A stretch of 64,000 bases of DNA from Bradyrhizobium sp. 1 (GCF_023073315.1 NZ_JADPJH010000038.1:186001-250000), one strand, 5' to 3'. Counted from the stretch's first letter, positions 51,185 to 59,980 are shown. The notes: generated from the letters alone by a model not told the origin. Numbers and translations are program-made.

Positions 51185-52774
51185 ATGCCTCATCAATTCA
51201 GCCTCGCCCAAACCGTCCGCAAACCCTCCGTCACATCCAAAGGCGGCATCGTCGCCTCGCAATCGCGGCGGGCGGCCGAAATGGGGGCGCAAGTGCTGGC
51301 AGCCGGCGGCGATTGTGTGGACGCGATCGTCGCGACCACCATGGCGCTGAACGTGCTGGAGCCCTGGAACAGCGGCATCGGCGGTGGCGGCGCGATGGTG
51401 CTCTACCGCGCCAAGGAAAATCGCTACGAAGTCATCGACTACGGCATGTCCGCGCCGCAGAGCCTGCGCGCCGCCGACTACCCGCTCAGCGGCGAGGGCG
51501 CAGCCGCCGATCTGTTTCCCTGGCAGCGGGTGACGAACGATCGCAACATCCACGGTCCCGGCTCGATCGCCGTGCCCGGCGTCGTCGCCGGCATGGAGGA
51601 GGCGCATCGCCGCCACGCCAGGTTGCCGTGGAAGGAGCTGGTCGCGCCGGCCGTGGCACTCGCCGGCGAAGGCCTGCTGGTCGATTGGTGGACCACGCTG
51701 ACGATTGCAGCATCGGCCGCCGATCTCAGGCGCTATCCGGGAAGCGCGGCAACGTTCCTGAAGGACGGCCTGCCGCCGAGCGCACCATGGGGCATCAAAT
51801 CCGAGACGCGGCTGCCGCTTCAGACATTGAAGGCGACGCTCTCGCATCTCGCCGAAGCCGGTCCGCGCGATTTCTACCAGGGCGACCTCGCCAAAAGCAT
51901 CGCCTCCGACATCAAGGCCGATGGCGGTTCGCTGTCGGTGGAGGATCTCGCCGCGTTCCGCAGCCATTTGCGCGAGCCGCTGGCGATCCCCTATCGCGGC
52001 GGCAAGGTGTATGCGACGCCGGAGCTCACGGCCGGGCCGACCATGGCGCATGCCCTGCGCCTGTTGCAGGAAAATCTCAAGCCCGCGAGCGCGCCCGACG
52101 CAGCCGCTTACGCCGAATATGCACTGGCCTTGCAAGCAGCCTATCGCGAACGGCTCAAGGACATGGGCGATGCCGACGGCAAGCGCTCGCTCGGCGCGGA
52201 ATATCTCGCACCCGCATGCACGACGCATTTCTCCGTGGTCGACCGCCACGGCAACATGGCCGCGGTGACGCAGACGCTGCTCTCGTCGTTCGGCTCGAAA
52301 TATGTGACGCCGCACACCGGCATCGCCATGAACAACGGTATCATGTGGTTCGACCCGACGCCGGGCACCACCAACTCGCTCGCAGCAGGCAAGCGCTGCC
52401 TCACCAACTACACGCCCGTCATCGCCGAGACCGGGGACGGCAAGCGTCTCGCGGTCGGCGCCTCCGGCGGCCGCCGCATCCTGCCCTCGGTGATGCAGCT
52501 CGTGTCCTTTGCGATGGATTTCGGCATGGACCTCGATACCGCCATCCACCAGCCGCGCATCGACGCCAGCGAAGGTGCGATCGTGATTGGCGATGCCCGT
52601 CTGCCAGCAGAGGCGCGCAAGGCGCTCGCAGCGCGCTTCGACTATGAGGAAGCGCGGGTGCAGTCATTGCCGCAAAAATTCGCCTGCCCAAGCGTGGTGA
52701 TGCGCGACGGCGACACGAATTTTGGTGCGGTCGAGATTTTCCAGCCCTGGGCAGATGCTGTGGCGGAGGCCTAG
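51185..52774 (+). CDS. ggt: Gamma-glutamyltransferase, cytoplasmic-looking
   Basis: A 529-residue Ntn-hydrolase-family enzyme. The self-cleavage/nucleophile site is Thr346 in ACTTHFSVVDRHGNMA, and ASGGRRILPSVMQ follows in the small-subunit part. The early block DAIVATTMALNVLEPWNSGIGGGGAM is the family signature. Unlike most bacterial enzymes it has no signal peptide, so it should act in the cytosol. It is convergent with the PuuB-like oxidase (two bases between stops). A role in hydrolysing gamma-glutamyl intermediates of amine breakdown is inferred. Confidence 0.88.
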   Translation: MPHQFSLAQTVRKPSVTSKGGIVASQSRRAAEMGAQVLAAGGDCVDAIVATTMALNVLEPWNSGIGGGGAMVLYRAKENRYEVIDYGMSAPQSLRAADYPLSGEGAAADLFPWQRVTNDRNIHGPGSIAVPGVVAGMEEAHRRHARLPWKELVAPAVALAGEGLLVDWWTTLTIAASAADLRRYPGSAATFLKDGLPPSAPWGIKSETRLPLQTLKATLSHLAEAGPRDFYQGDLAKSIASDIKADGGSLSVEDLAAFRSHLREPLAIPYRGGKVYATPELTAGPTMAHALRLLQENLKPASAPDAAAYAEYALALQAAYRERLKDMGDADGKRSLGAEYLAPACTTHFSVVDRHGNMAAVTQTLLSSFGSKYVTPHTGIAMNNGIMWFDPTPGTTNSLAAGKRCLTNYTPVIAETGDGKRLAVGASGGRRILPSVMQLVSFAMDFGMDLDTAIHQPRIDASEGAIVIGDARLPAEARKALAARFDYEEARVQSLPQKFACPSVVMRDGDTNFGAVEIFQPWADAVAEA

Positions 52775-52776
52775 GG

Positions 52777-54063
52777 CTAGATCCCCAGCCGGTCGCGCAC
52801 GCGGCCTGCGATCACCGCCGTCGTCACGCCCACCGGCCAGAATGCGTGCATCGGAATCGGCTTGATGCCGGTAACGGGCATGTCGATCTCGGCCTTGTTG
52901 CCGCCGATCAGCCGGCGGGCGAGCTGCGCGCCCATCGCGGTCGAGAGGGCGACGCCGCGGCCGTTGCAGCCGAGCGAGATCAGGACGCTCTCCGCCGGCT
53001 CGTGCACATGCGGATAATGGTCCTTGGTGATGGCGAGCCGGCTGTTCCAGCCATGGGTCCAGGCGACGCCCTTGAGCTGCGGCCACAGCCGCTCGGCGTA
53101 GCGCATGAGATAGGCGACATCGTTGGGCGAATTGATCCAGCGCATCGGGCCGCGACCACCCATCAGCAGGCGATTTTGCTGATCGATACGATAATAGACG
53201 GTGATGTGGCCGCTCTCGTAGAGAACGGGGCGCGTCGGCATGATCGAGCGGGCGATATCGTCCGAGAGCGGGGCCGTCGCGGCGATTGACGAAAACACCG
53301 GCACGATGGTGCGGCGAAGCGCGGGCCAGAGATCATCGGTGAAACCGTTGGTGGCGAGCAGGACCTTGTCGGCATGCACGACCGCGCGCGGCGTCTCGAT
53401 GCGCCAGCGGCTGCCCTCGCGACGGAGCGACAGCGCCGGCGTCTCGCCATGGACCTTCGCGCCCGCCGAGATCGCGGCGCGCGCGAGGCCGCGGGCGTAG
53501 CTGAGGGGATGCAGATCGCCGCCGCGCGTGTCCAGCATGGCGCCGATATAGCGATCGGTGCCGGTCATCTCGCGCAGCTGCTCACGATTCAGGTATGTCA
53601 CCGGCATGCCGCGGCGGATGCATTGCTGCGCGGTGTTTTCGATCGCGGTGGCGCTGGCCTCGTGATAGGCCGCACGCAGCGTGCCGTTCTGTCTTGCTTC
53701 GCAGGGGATCTGATAGCGGCGGATCAGATCGTGCGTGAAGTTCGTGGTGCCGTAGGAAAAGGCGATCATGCGGCGGCCAAGTTCGGCGCCGAAATCGGCC
53801 TCGATCTGATCCGGGTCGTGCTTCAGGCCCGGATTGGTGTGACCTCCATTATTGCCCGATGCGCCCCAGCCCGGCTCCTGCGCTTCCAGCACCAGGGCCT
53901 CGACACCCTGCTCCGCCAGATGCAGCGCGGTGGAGAGACCAGTGTAGCCGCCGCCGACGATCGCGACTGAGACGGTTTTGTCGACATCGAGCGGCGGCGT
54001 GGCAACCGGCGCCACGCCGGTGTCGGCATAGAGCGAGGGCGGCAGAGGCAGGCGCACGTTCAT
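52777..54063 (-). CDS. FAD-dependent amine/amino acid oxidase (PuuB-like)
   Basis: A 428-residue DAO-family flavoenzyme. The dinucleotide-binding motif is VAIVGGGYTGLSTALHLAEQG (about 32-52), followed by GWGASGNNGGHTNPGLKHD. Near the C-terminus LISLGCNGRGVALSTAMGAQLA binds the FAD. The arrangement is close to gamma-glutamylputrescine oxidase. It is the last gene after an ABC transporter ATPase on the same strand (12 bases apart). Activity on gamma-glutamyl amines is likely but other amino acids or amines are possible. Confidence 0.85.
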   Translation of the reverse strand: MNVRLPLPPSLYADTGVAPVATPPLDVDKTVSVAIVGGGYTGLSTALHLAEQGVEALVLEAQEPGWGASGNNGGHTNPGLKHDPDQIEADFGAELGRRMIAFSYGTTNFTHDLIRRYQIPCEARQNGTLRAAYHEASATAIENTAQQCIRRGMPVTYLNREQLREMTGTDRYIGAMLDTRGGDLHPLSYARGLARAAISAGAKVHGETPALSLRREGSRWRIETPRAVVHADKVLLATNGFTDDLWPALRRTIVPVFSSIAATAPLSDDIARSIMPTRPVLYESGHITVYYRIDQQNRLLMGGRGPMRWINSPNDVAYLMRYAERLWPQLKGVAWTHGWNSRLAITKDHYPHVHEPAESVLISLGCNGRGVALSTAMGAQLARRLIGGNKAEIDMPVTGIKPIPMHAFWPVGVTTAVIAGRVRDRLGI

Positions 54064-54075
54064 GGCGGAGACCGG

Positions 54076-54807
54076 TCAGAGCGGATGCAGCACGCGGCGC
54101 AAGAAGTCTTGCGTGCGCGGATGCTGGGGTTGGTTGAGCAGCGCCTTGGCCGGCCCCTGCTCGACGATGATTCCGCCGTCGATGAACAGCACGCGATCGG
54201 CGACGTCGCGGGCAAATCCCATCTCGTGGGTGACGACGACCATGGTCATGCCGTCATCGGCGAGCTTGCGCATGACGCCGAGGACATCGCCGACGAGCTC
54301 GGGATCGAGCGCCGAGGTCGGCTCGTCGAACAGGATCGCCTTCGGCTGCATCGCCAGCGCACGCGCGATCGCGACGCGCTGCTGCTGGCCGCCGGAGAGC
54401 TGCGGCGGATGCGCGTCGGCCTTTTCGGCGAGGCCCACCTGGGCGAGCAGCGCGCGGCCGCGCTCGAGCGCCTGGGCGCGGGACTCCCTCTTCACAAAGA
54501 GCGGGCCTTCGACGACGTTCTCCAGCACGGTCCGATGCGGGAACAGGTTAAAACGCTGGAACACCATCGAGACCTGGGTGCGGACTTTCACGATCGACGG
54601 CGCATCGCGGTCGACTTTCAGCCCTTCGACGCTGATCTCGCCGCGGTCATAGCTTTCGAGACCGTTGATACAGCGCAGGATCGTCGACTTGCCGGAACCG
54701 GACGGACCGACGATGCAGACCACCTCGCCCTTCTCGACGTTCGCCGTGATGCCCTTGAGCACCTCGTTCTCGCCAAAGCTCTTGTGGACGTCCTTGAGCT
54801 CGATCAT
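54076..54807 (-). CDS. Polar amino acid ABC transporter ATPase (GlnQ-like)
   Basis: A 243-residue ATPase. Walker A is GPSGSGKST, the signature LSGGQQQRVAIARAL, Walker B ILFDEPTSALDPELV, and the H loop VTHEMGFARDV. These match the GlnQ/HisP/ArtP group. The start at 54807 overlaps the permease stop by four bases. It serves the permease and binding protein upstream, and could also serve other polar amino acid systems. Confidence 0.93.
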   Translation of the reverse strand: MIELKDVHKSFGENEVLKGITANVEKGEVVCIVGPSGSGKSTILRCINGLESYDRGEISVEGLKVDRDAPSIVKVRTQVSMVFQRFNLFPHRTVLENVVEGPLFVKRESRAQALERGRALLAQVGLAEKADAHPPQLSGGQQQRVAIARALAMQPKAILFDEPTSALDPELVGDVLGVMRKLADDGMTMVVVTHEMGFARDVADRVLFIDGGIIVEQGPAKALLNQPQHPRTQDFLRRVLHPL

Positions 54808-55457
54808 TTCTTGCCCGCCCGCTTCTCGAAGTGACGGACCAGCAGGATCAGCGGAATGCTCATGGTGAGATACATCAGCGCCACCATCGTGAACACGTTG
54901 GTGTTCTTGAAGGTCGAGGACGCGATCAGCTTGCCCTGAAGCGCCAGCTCGGCGACCGTGATCGTCGAGGCTTGCGAGGAGTCCTTCAGCATCATGATCA
55001 TGACGTTGCCGTAGGGCGGCAGCACGATGCGCACCGCCTGCGGCAGCACCACGCGGCGCATGGTGAGCCACCAGCCCATGCCGATCGACTGCGCCGCCTC
55101 GATCTGTCCCTTGTCGATCGCCTCAATGCCGGCCCGGAAGTTTTCAGCCTGGTAGGCCGAGTAGGCAATGCCGAGCCCGAGGATTGCGGCCTGCAAGGCC
55201 GACAGCGTCACGCCGAGATCGGGCATCACGAAATAGAGGTAGAACAGCAGCACGATGATCGGGATACCGCGGATCACGTTGATCAGGCTGGCGCTGATCA
55301 TCGACAGCGCCTTGATGCCGGAGACCCGCATCATCGCCCAGATCAGGCCCAGCACCGTCGAGAGCAGCAGCGAGCCGATGGTGACGATAATCGTCAGCAC
55401 GACGCCGCTCATCAGGATCGGGAAGAACTCGACGGCGTCGTGCCAGAAGCCTTTCAT
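54804..55457 (-). CDS. Polar amino acid ABC transporter permease
   Basis: A 217-residue inner-membrane permease with about five hydrophobic segments. The contact loop is AENFRAGIEAIDKGQIEAAQSIG, and IRGIPIIVLLFYLYFVMP is typical. Only one permease gene is present, so the channel is probably a homodimer. The ATG at 55457 is used; a TTG two codons earlier is less likely. A 14-bp tandem repeat lies immediately upstream. Confidence 0.9.
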   Translation of the reverse strand: MKGFWHDAVEFFPILMSGVVLTIIVTIGSLLLSTVLGLIWAMMRVSGIKALSMISASLINVIRGIPIIVLLFYLYFVMPDLGVTLSALQAAILGLGIAYSAYQAENFRAGIEAIDKGQIEAAQSIGMGWWLTMRRVVLPQAVRIVLPPYGNVMIMMLKDSSQASTITVAELALQGKLIASSTFKNTNVFTMVALMYLTMSIPLILLVRHFEKRAGKK

Positions 55458-55461
55458 CGGC

Positions 55462-55503
55462 AAGCCTTCATCGAAAAGCCTTCATCGAAAAGCCCTCATC
55501 GAG
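55462..55503. repeat. Three tandem 14-bp repeats in an intra-operon gap
   Basis: The unit AAGCCTTCATCGAA occurs exactly twice (55462-55475 and 55476-55489) and a third time as AAGCCCTCATCGAG (55490-55503). It fills almost all of the gap between the binding-protein stop (55510) and the permease ATG (55457). Each unit also resembles the region just at the permease start (AAGCCTTTCATCGG), so it may have arisen by slippage. It could affect ribosome access to the permease gene. Confidence 0.75.
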
Positions 55504-55509
55504 CCTCTG

Positions 55510-56268
55510 TCAGCCCTGGGCCTTCTGGCCCCATTTCTCGAGGATCTTGTCGATGGTGCCGTTGGCCTTCAGCTTCGCCAGCGACGCATTGATCTTGCCG
55601 AGCAGCGCGGTCTCGCCCTTGCGCACGCCGATGCCGACCGAGCCGACGGTCGCAGGCTTGTAGCTGTCGACGAGCCGCACCTCGGGGAACCCGCCCTGCT
55701 TCAGATTGTAGGCGAGGATCGGATAGTCGGCATAACCGGCCTTGAGGCGGCCGGTGTTCACGTCGCGCAGGATGTCGGGAATGGTGTCGTAGGCCTTGAC
55801 GTCGGCGAACAGGCCGGACTTCTTCAGCGCATCGACGAAGGCCGTGCCGACTTGGGCGCCGACGGTCTCACCCTTCAGATCATCCTGCGTGGCATAGGCC
55901 TTGGTGTCGCTCTTCGGCACCACGAGGCCTTCGCCATAGGTATAGATCGGATCGGAGAAGTCGACGACCTCCTTGCGCGGCGCCGTGATGAACATCGCCG
56001 CCGCGATGATGTCGATCTTGCTCGAGGTCAGCGACGGGATCAGCGCCGAGAACGCCATCGGCTCGATCTGCACGCTGAGGCCGGCGTCCTTGCCGATCTC
56101 GGTGACGAGATCGACCATGATACCCTGGATGGTGTTGGTCTTGGTGTCGAGGAACGTGAAGGGAATGCCTGTCGGCGTCGAGCCGACCTTCAGCACCTGC
56201 TGCGCGGAGGCGGGCACAACGGCAGCCAGTGCGAGTGCCGCGACTGCGGCCAGACCAAAACGCTTCAT
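55510..56268 (-). CDS. Polar amino acid/opine-type ABC binding protein
   Basis: A 252-residue SBP_bac_3 protein with a signal peptide (about 1-22, ending VVPASAQ). VGSTPTGIPFTFLDTKTNTIQGIMVDLVTEIGK opens the mature part, and SALIPSLTSSKIDIIAAAMFITAPRKEVVDFSDPIY is the characteristic block. The start at 56268 is where the signal peptide begins. It is the first gene of a minus-strand operon with permease, ATPase and PuuB-like oxidase, divergent from an XRE-cupin regulator. The ligand is probably an amine-containing compound handled by the oxidase. Confidence 0.92.
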   Translation of the reverse strand: MKRFGLAAVAALALAAVVPASAQQVLKVGSTPTGIPFTFLDTKTNTIQGIMVDLVTEIGKDAGLSVQIEPMAFSALIPSLTSSKIDIIAAAMFITAPRKEVVDFSDPIYTYGEGLVVPKSDTKAYATQDDLKGETVGAQVGTAFVDALKKSGLFADVKAYDTIPDILRDVNTGRLKAGYADYPILAYNLKQGGFPEVRLVDSYKPATVGSVGIGVRKGETALLGKINASLAKLKANGTIDKILEKWGQKAQG

Positions 56269-56349
56269 CGCATTCCCCTTTGGGTCCGGCCGATGGCGGC
56301 GCTCGCACATGTCGTGATCAGACGTTGCGGGCCGAGCCGTTTCGGCCTA

Positions 56350-56367
56350 TTTTCACCAATATGAAAA
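56350..56367. promoter_or_regulatory. Candidate XRE-cupin operator, site 1
   Basis: TTTTCA-CCAATA-TGAAAA has perfect 6-bp inverted arms around six bases, in the 161-base divergent gap between the transporter operon and the XRE-cupin gene. A second copy lies exactly 50 bases to the right. Confidence 0.6.
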
Positions 56368-56399
56368 TTTGGTCACACTTTCGCGGGCGATGCAAGCGG

Positions 56400-56417
56400 T
56401 TTTCATGCACATGAAGG
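56400..56417. promoter_or_regulatory. Candidate XRE-cupin operator, site 2
   Basis: TTTTCA-TGCACA-TGAAGG repeats the pattern of site 1 with the same six-base spacer and only the last two bases changed. It ends 12 bases before the GTG start of the XRE-cupin gene, where bound protein would block its own transcription or translation start. The 50-base spacing puts the two sites on the same DNA face. Confidence 0.58.
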
Positions 56418-56429
56418 AAGCGGTTTGAC

Positions 56430-57101
56430 GTGAGCGGTGGCAAAAGAATGCGCAAACCGGCCGCCGCAAAGCCGGTGAAGAAGGCGAAGGCCAGGAGGGC
56501 GTCGGTCAAGGCCAAGCCGGCCGAGCCCGCGATGGATGTCGCGGTCGGCCGCCGCATCCGGGATCTCCGGCGCGTCAGGCAATTCTCGCTCGAAACGGTC
56601 GCAGCGCGCACGGAGCTGTCGATCGGCTTCCTCAGCCAGATCGAGCGCGGCCTGTCGTCGCCTTCGCTGCGTGTGCTGGCAACGCTCGCCGACGTGCTCG
56701 GTGTCGGCATCGCCGCGCTGTTCGGCGCGAGCCCGAGCGCCGACGGCGCATCCGATCAGGTGGTGACGCGTGGACTGCAACGGCCCGAGCTCAAGCTCTG
56801 GCGCACCGGCGTCTCAAAACAGTTGCTGAGTCCCGCCAGCGCCGACAACAAGCTGAACCTGTTCCTGGTGCATCTGGAGCCCGGCGGCTCCACCGGCGAC
56901 GAACTCTACACCCATGACGGCGAAGAGGCCGGCCTCGTGCTCGAAGGCGAGATGCTGCTGACGGTGGACAGCGAGACCTGGTCGCTGAAGACGGGCGACA
57001 GTTTTAGGTTTGCCAGCCGCAGGCCGCACCGGTTTTCCAATCCGGCGAATGATGCGAAGGCCGTCGTGCTGTGGGTGAATTGCGTGACGGGGGTGGGGTA
57101 G
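56430..57101 (+). CDS. XRE family regulator with C-terminal cupin domain
   Basis: A 223-residue regulator. A basic Lys/Ala/Pro tail (1-35) precedes the helix-turn-helix (about 38-92, GRRIRDLRRVRQFSLETVAA, then LSIGFLSQIERG). The cupin_2 domain (about 140-215) has GDELYTHDGEEAGLVLEGE and SFRFASRRPHRF, where effectors are bound. This two-domain form is typical of regulators of amino acid and polyamine use, such as PuuR. The GTG start at 56430 has AAGGAAG about ten bases before it; an ATG at 56448 is possible. It probably controls itself and the divergent transporter-oxidase operon. Confidence 0.9.
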   Translation: MSGGKRMRKPAAAKPVKKAKARRASVKAKPAEPAMDVAVGRRIRDLRRVRQFSLETVAARTELSIGFLSQIERGLSSPSLRVLATLADVLGVGIAALFGASPSADGASDQVVTRGLQRPELKLWRTGVSKQLLSPASADNKLNLFLVHLEPGGSTGDELYTHDGEEAGLVLEGEMLLTVDSETWSLKTGDSFRFASRRPHRFSNPANDAKAVVLWVNCVTGVG

Positions 57102-57112
57102 GCTATCTCCTT

Positions 57113-57198
57113 CGTCATTGCGAGCGAAGCGAAGCAATCCAGAGTCTCACCGCGGAAAGAATCTGGATTGCTTCGTCGCTTCGCTCCTCGCAATGACG
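57113..57198. repeat. Intergenic palindromic repeat (REP-like), family 2
   Basis: CGTCATTGCGAGCGAAGCG at 57113 faces its inverted partner CGCTTCGCTCCTCGCAATGACG ending at 57198, including a shared CAATCC core on both sides. The arms are about 35 bases with small mismatches. It sits between the convergent XRE-cupin and dadA genes. The CGTCATTGCGAG core is a familiar dispersed repeat in Bradyrhizobiaceae and other bacteria. It may work as a terminator-like structure in this position. Confidence 0.82.
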
Positions 57199-57210
57199 AG
57201 CGATGGAGTC

Positions 57211-58476
57211 TTAGCCGAACCGGTGATTGTACCGGTCCACCGTCAACGCACTCACATCGACATCCGGCTTCTTGCCCGACAGCATGTCCGCAAGCACGCG
57301 GCCGGAGCCGCAGGACATGGTCCAGCCGAGCGTGCCGTGGCCGGTGTTGAGATGCAGGTTGGCGTATTGCGTCGGGCCGATCACGGGCGGACCATCGGGC
57401 GTCATCGGACGCAGGCCACTCCAGAACGTCGCCTTGGCGAGATCGCCGCCGCGCGGGAACAGGTCGGTCAGGGAGTGATCGAGCGTGGCGCGGCGCGCGT
57501 CGTAGAGTTTTGTCGAGAAGCCGGAGATTTCCGCGGTGCCGCCGACGCGGATGCGATTCCCCAGGCGGGTGATCGCGACCTTGTAGCTCTCGTCCATCAC
57601 GGTGGATTCCGGCGCACCGGAGGCGTCCTTGATCGGCACCGTGATCGAATAGCCCTTCACCGGATAGACCGGCAGCGAAATGCCGAGCGGCGCAACAAGC
57701 CGCGACGAATAGCTTCCGAGCGCGAGGACGTAAGCGTCCGCCTGCAACATGCCGGCACTGGTCGCGACACCACTGACGCGTGCACCGTCCGTGACGATGC
57801 GGTCGATGCCGGTGTTGAACATGAAGCGCACGCCGAGCGCTTGGGCATGCTTGGCCAGCGCCTGCGTGAACATGTGACAGTCGCCGGTCTCGTCCTGCGG
57901 CAGGCGGAGCCCACCAACGAATTTCTCCTTCACGCCTGCTAGCGCCGGCTCGACCGCGATGCAGCCCTCGCGACTCAACGTCTCGTAAGGCACGCCATAT
58001 TGCTTGAGCACGGCGACATCTTCGCCGGTGCCGTCGAGCTGCTGTTGGTAGCGGAAGAGCTGCAGCGTTCCCTGCGAGCGTTCGTCATATTGAATGCCGA
58101 TGTCGCGGCGCAGGTCGCGCAGGCAGTCGCGGCTGTATTCCGCGATCGGGATCATCCGGCTCTTGTTGACCGCATAGCGCGCGCTGGTGCAGTTGCGCAG
58201 CATTTTTGAGAGCCAGACCCACATCACGGGATCGAGCTTCGGCCGGATCACCAGCGGGCCGTGCTTCATCAAGAGCCACTTGATTGCCTTCACCGGCACG
58301 CCGGGACCGGCCCAGGGCGATGAATAGCCCGGCGACACCTCGCCGGCATTGGCAAAAGAGGTCTCCAGCGCCGGTTCGGGTTGACGGTCAACGACCGTCA
58401 CGTCGTGGCCGGCACGTGCGAGGTAGTAGGCAGAGGTGACACCGATGACACCGCTGCCGAGGATCAGAACTTTCAC
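57211..58476 (-). CDS. dadA: D-amino acid dehydrogenase
   Basis: A 421-residue DAO-family flavoenzyme that oxidises D-amino acids to 2-oxo acids and passes electrons to the respiratory chain. It opens MKVLILGSGVIGVTSAYYLARAGHDVTVVDRQ (dinucleotide motif) and continues ETSFANAGEVSPGYSSPWAGPGVP, both hallmarks of DadA. LNTGHGTLGWTMSCGSGR near the C-terminus is the FAD-binding end. Length matches DadA. It follows the omega-aminotransferase gene on the same strand by 49 bases. D-alanine is the usual substrate; no alanine racemase gene is present here. Confidence 0.93.
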   Translation of the reverse strand: MKVLILGSGVIGVTSAYYLARAGHDVTVVDRQPEPALETSFANAGEVSPGYSSPWAGPGVPVKAIKWLLMKHGPLVIRPKLDPVMWVWLSKMLRNCTSARYAVNKSRMIPIAEYSRDCLRDLRRDIGIQYDERSQGTLQLFRYQQQLDGTGEDVAVLKQYGVPYETLSREGCIAVEPALAGVKEKFVGGLRLPQDETGDCHMFTQALAKHAQALGVRFMFNTGIDRIVTDGARVSGVATSAGMLQADAYVLALGSYSSRLVAPLGISLPVYPVKGYSITVPIKDASGAPESTVMDESYKVAITRLGNRIRVGGTAEISGFSTKLYDARRATLDHSLTDLFPRGGDLAKATFWSGLRPMTPDGPPVIGPTQYANLHLNTGHGTLGWTMSCGSGRVLADMLSGKKPDVDVSALTVDRYNHRFG

Positions 58477-58525
58477 GCTTCGTCAAACTCCCGCGGCATC
58501 ACGCTCGCCGCTGCAAGAGCAATTA

Positions 58526-59854
58526 TCAGGCCACTCGCTTGATGGCGTCGCCAAGGATCGAGACGATATCGTCGATATGGCTCTTCTCGACGATCAGCGG
58601 CGGTGACAGCGCAAAGGAATCGCCGCTCATGCGGAAGTACAATCCGCGATTGAAGCAGTCGACCATCACGTCGTAGCCGCGCGCGCCGACGGTGCCGTCA
58701 CGCGACGACAGCTCGACCGCGCCCATCAGGCCGCAATTGCGGATGTCGACGACGTTCGGCAGACCTTTGAGCGAATGCAGCGCATCGCGCCAGTATTCGG
58801 CAATCGACGCACCGCGGGTGAGCAGGCCTTCGTCCTTGTAGATATCGAGCGTCGCGATGCCCGCGGCGCAAGCGACCGGATGCGCCGAATAAGTGTAGCC
58901 GTGGAACAGCTCCATCGCGTTCTCCGGGCCGACCATCAGGCCGTCGTGAACCTTGCGGCTTGCGAACACGGCGCCGCAGGGAATGGTGCCGTTGGTGATG
59001 CCCTTGGCCGTCGTCATCATATCAGGCGTGACGCCGAAGAAATTGGCGGCGAACGGCGTGCCGAGGCGGCCGAAGCCGGTGATGACCTCGTCGAAAATCA
59101 AGAGGATGCCGTGCTTGTCGCAGATCTCGCGCAGACGCTTGAGATAGCCCTTCGGCGGCGGCAGCACCGCGGTCGAGCCCGGCACCGGCTCGACGATGAC
59201 GGCGGCGATCGTGTCGGCGCCGTGCAGCGCGACGAGGCGCTCCAGATCGTCGGCGAGTTCGGCGCCGTGCTCCGGCTGATCCTTGGCGAAGGCGTTGCGG
59301 GTGAGATCATGGGTGTGGCGGATGTGATCGACACCCGGCAGCAGGGTCGCGAAGGCGCGGCGGTTGGCGACCATGCCGCCGACCGAGGTGCCGCCGAAGC
59401 CGACGCCGTGATAGCCGCGCTCGCGGCCGATCAGGCGGGTGCGGCTCGCCTGGCCGTTGGCACGGTGATAGGCGAGCGCGATCTTCAGCGCGGTGTCGAC
59501 CGACTCGGAGCCGGAATTGGTGAAGAAGATGCGGTCGAGGCCCTTCGGCGCGATCTCGGCGAGACGCTCGGCGAAGTCGAACGCCAGCGGATGGCCCATC
59601 TGGAACGACGGCGCGAAGTCCAGCGTCATCAGCTGCCGCTCGACCGCAGCGGCGATCTGCTTGCGGCCGTGGCCGGCATTGACGCACCAGAGGCCGGCGG
59701 AAGCGTCGATCACCTTGCGGCCATCGACCGTGGTGTAATGCATGCCCTCGGCCGAGGAGAACAGGCGCGGCGCCTTCTTGAACTGCCGGTTGGCCGTGAA
59801 CGGCATCCAGAACGAATCGGTCTTGATGGTGTTCGGAATCTGATGAAGGGTCAC
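58526..59854 (-). CDS. Omega-amino acid-pyruvate aminotransferase (class III)
   Basis: A 442-residue class III PLP aminotransferase. TDSFWMPFTANRQFKKAPR at the start is typical of omega-amino acid:pyruvate (beta-alanine:pyruvate) enzymes. FTNSGSESVDTALKIALAYH binds the PLP phosphate, LLIFDEVITGFGR holds the Asp, and the Schiff-base lysine is Lys284 in TTAKGITNG. The GTG at 59854 has AAAGGAG eight bases before it and is the clear start. It makes L-alanine from pyruvate with an amine donor, so coupling to amine breakdown and to dadA is natural. Confidence 0.9.
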   Translation of the reverse strand: MTLHQIPNTIKTDSFWMPFTANRQFKKAPRLFSSAEGMHYTTVDGRKVIDASAGLWCVNAGHGRKQIAAAVERQLMTLDFAPSFQMGHPLAFDFAERLAEIAPKGLDRIFFTNSGSESVDTALKIALAYHRANGQASRTRLIGRERGYHGVGFGGTSVGGMVANRRAFATLLPGVDHIRHTHDLTRNAFAKDQPEHGAELADDLERLVALHGADTIAAVIVEPVPGSTAVLPPPKGYLKRLREICDKHGILLIFDEVITGFGRLGTPFAANFFGVTPDMMTTAKGITNGTIPCGAVFASRKVHDGLMVGPENAMELFHGYTYSAHPVACAAGIATLDIYKDEGLLTRGASIAEYWRDALHSLKGLPNVVDIRNCGLMGAVELSSRDGTVGARGYDVMVDCFNRGLYFRMSGDSFALSPPLIVEKSHIDDIVSILGDAIKRVA

Positions 59855-59965
59855 GGACCACGCTCCTTTGCTGACCTGATAGCAGAGCCACGGCTTCGAA
59901 AGGGCAACAAGTCCTTTTCTGCGGCGCCACAACCCATTGATTTCACTGGGGCCGCCGGTCCATAT

Positions 59966-59980
59966 TTGCGCGATCCGCAA
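59966..59980. promoter_or_regulatory. Candidate operator before the second XRE-cupin gene
   Basis: TTGCG-CGATC-CGCAA has perfect 5-bp arms and lies 24 bases before the XRE-cupin ATG in the 149-base divergent gap with the aminotransferase gene. A GCAACACTTGCAAC direct repeat follows. It differs from the TTTTCA-N6-TGAA sites of the first XRE-cupin gene. Confidence 0.4.

Noticed and set aside
51091..52647. 518-residue open frame overlapping the gamma-glutamyltransferase gene
   Set aside because: It is in another frame of the same strand, very Arg-rich, and lacks the Thr nucleophile motif present in the chosen frame.
55462..55503. Possible CRISPR-like array
   Set aside because: The 14-bp units are directly adjacent with no spacers; this is a simple tandem repeat.
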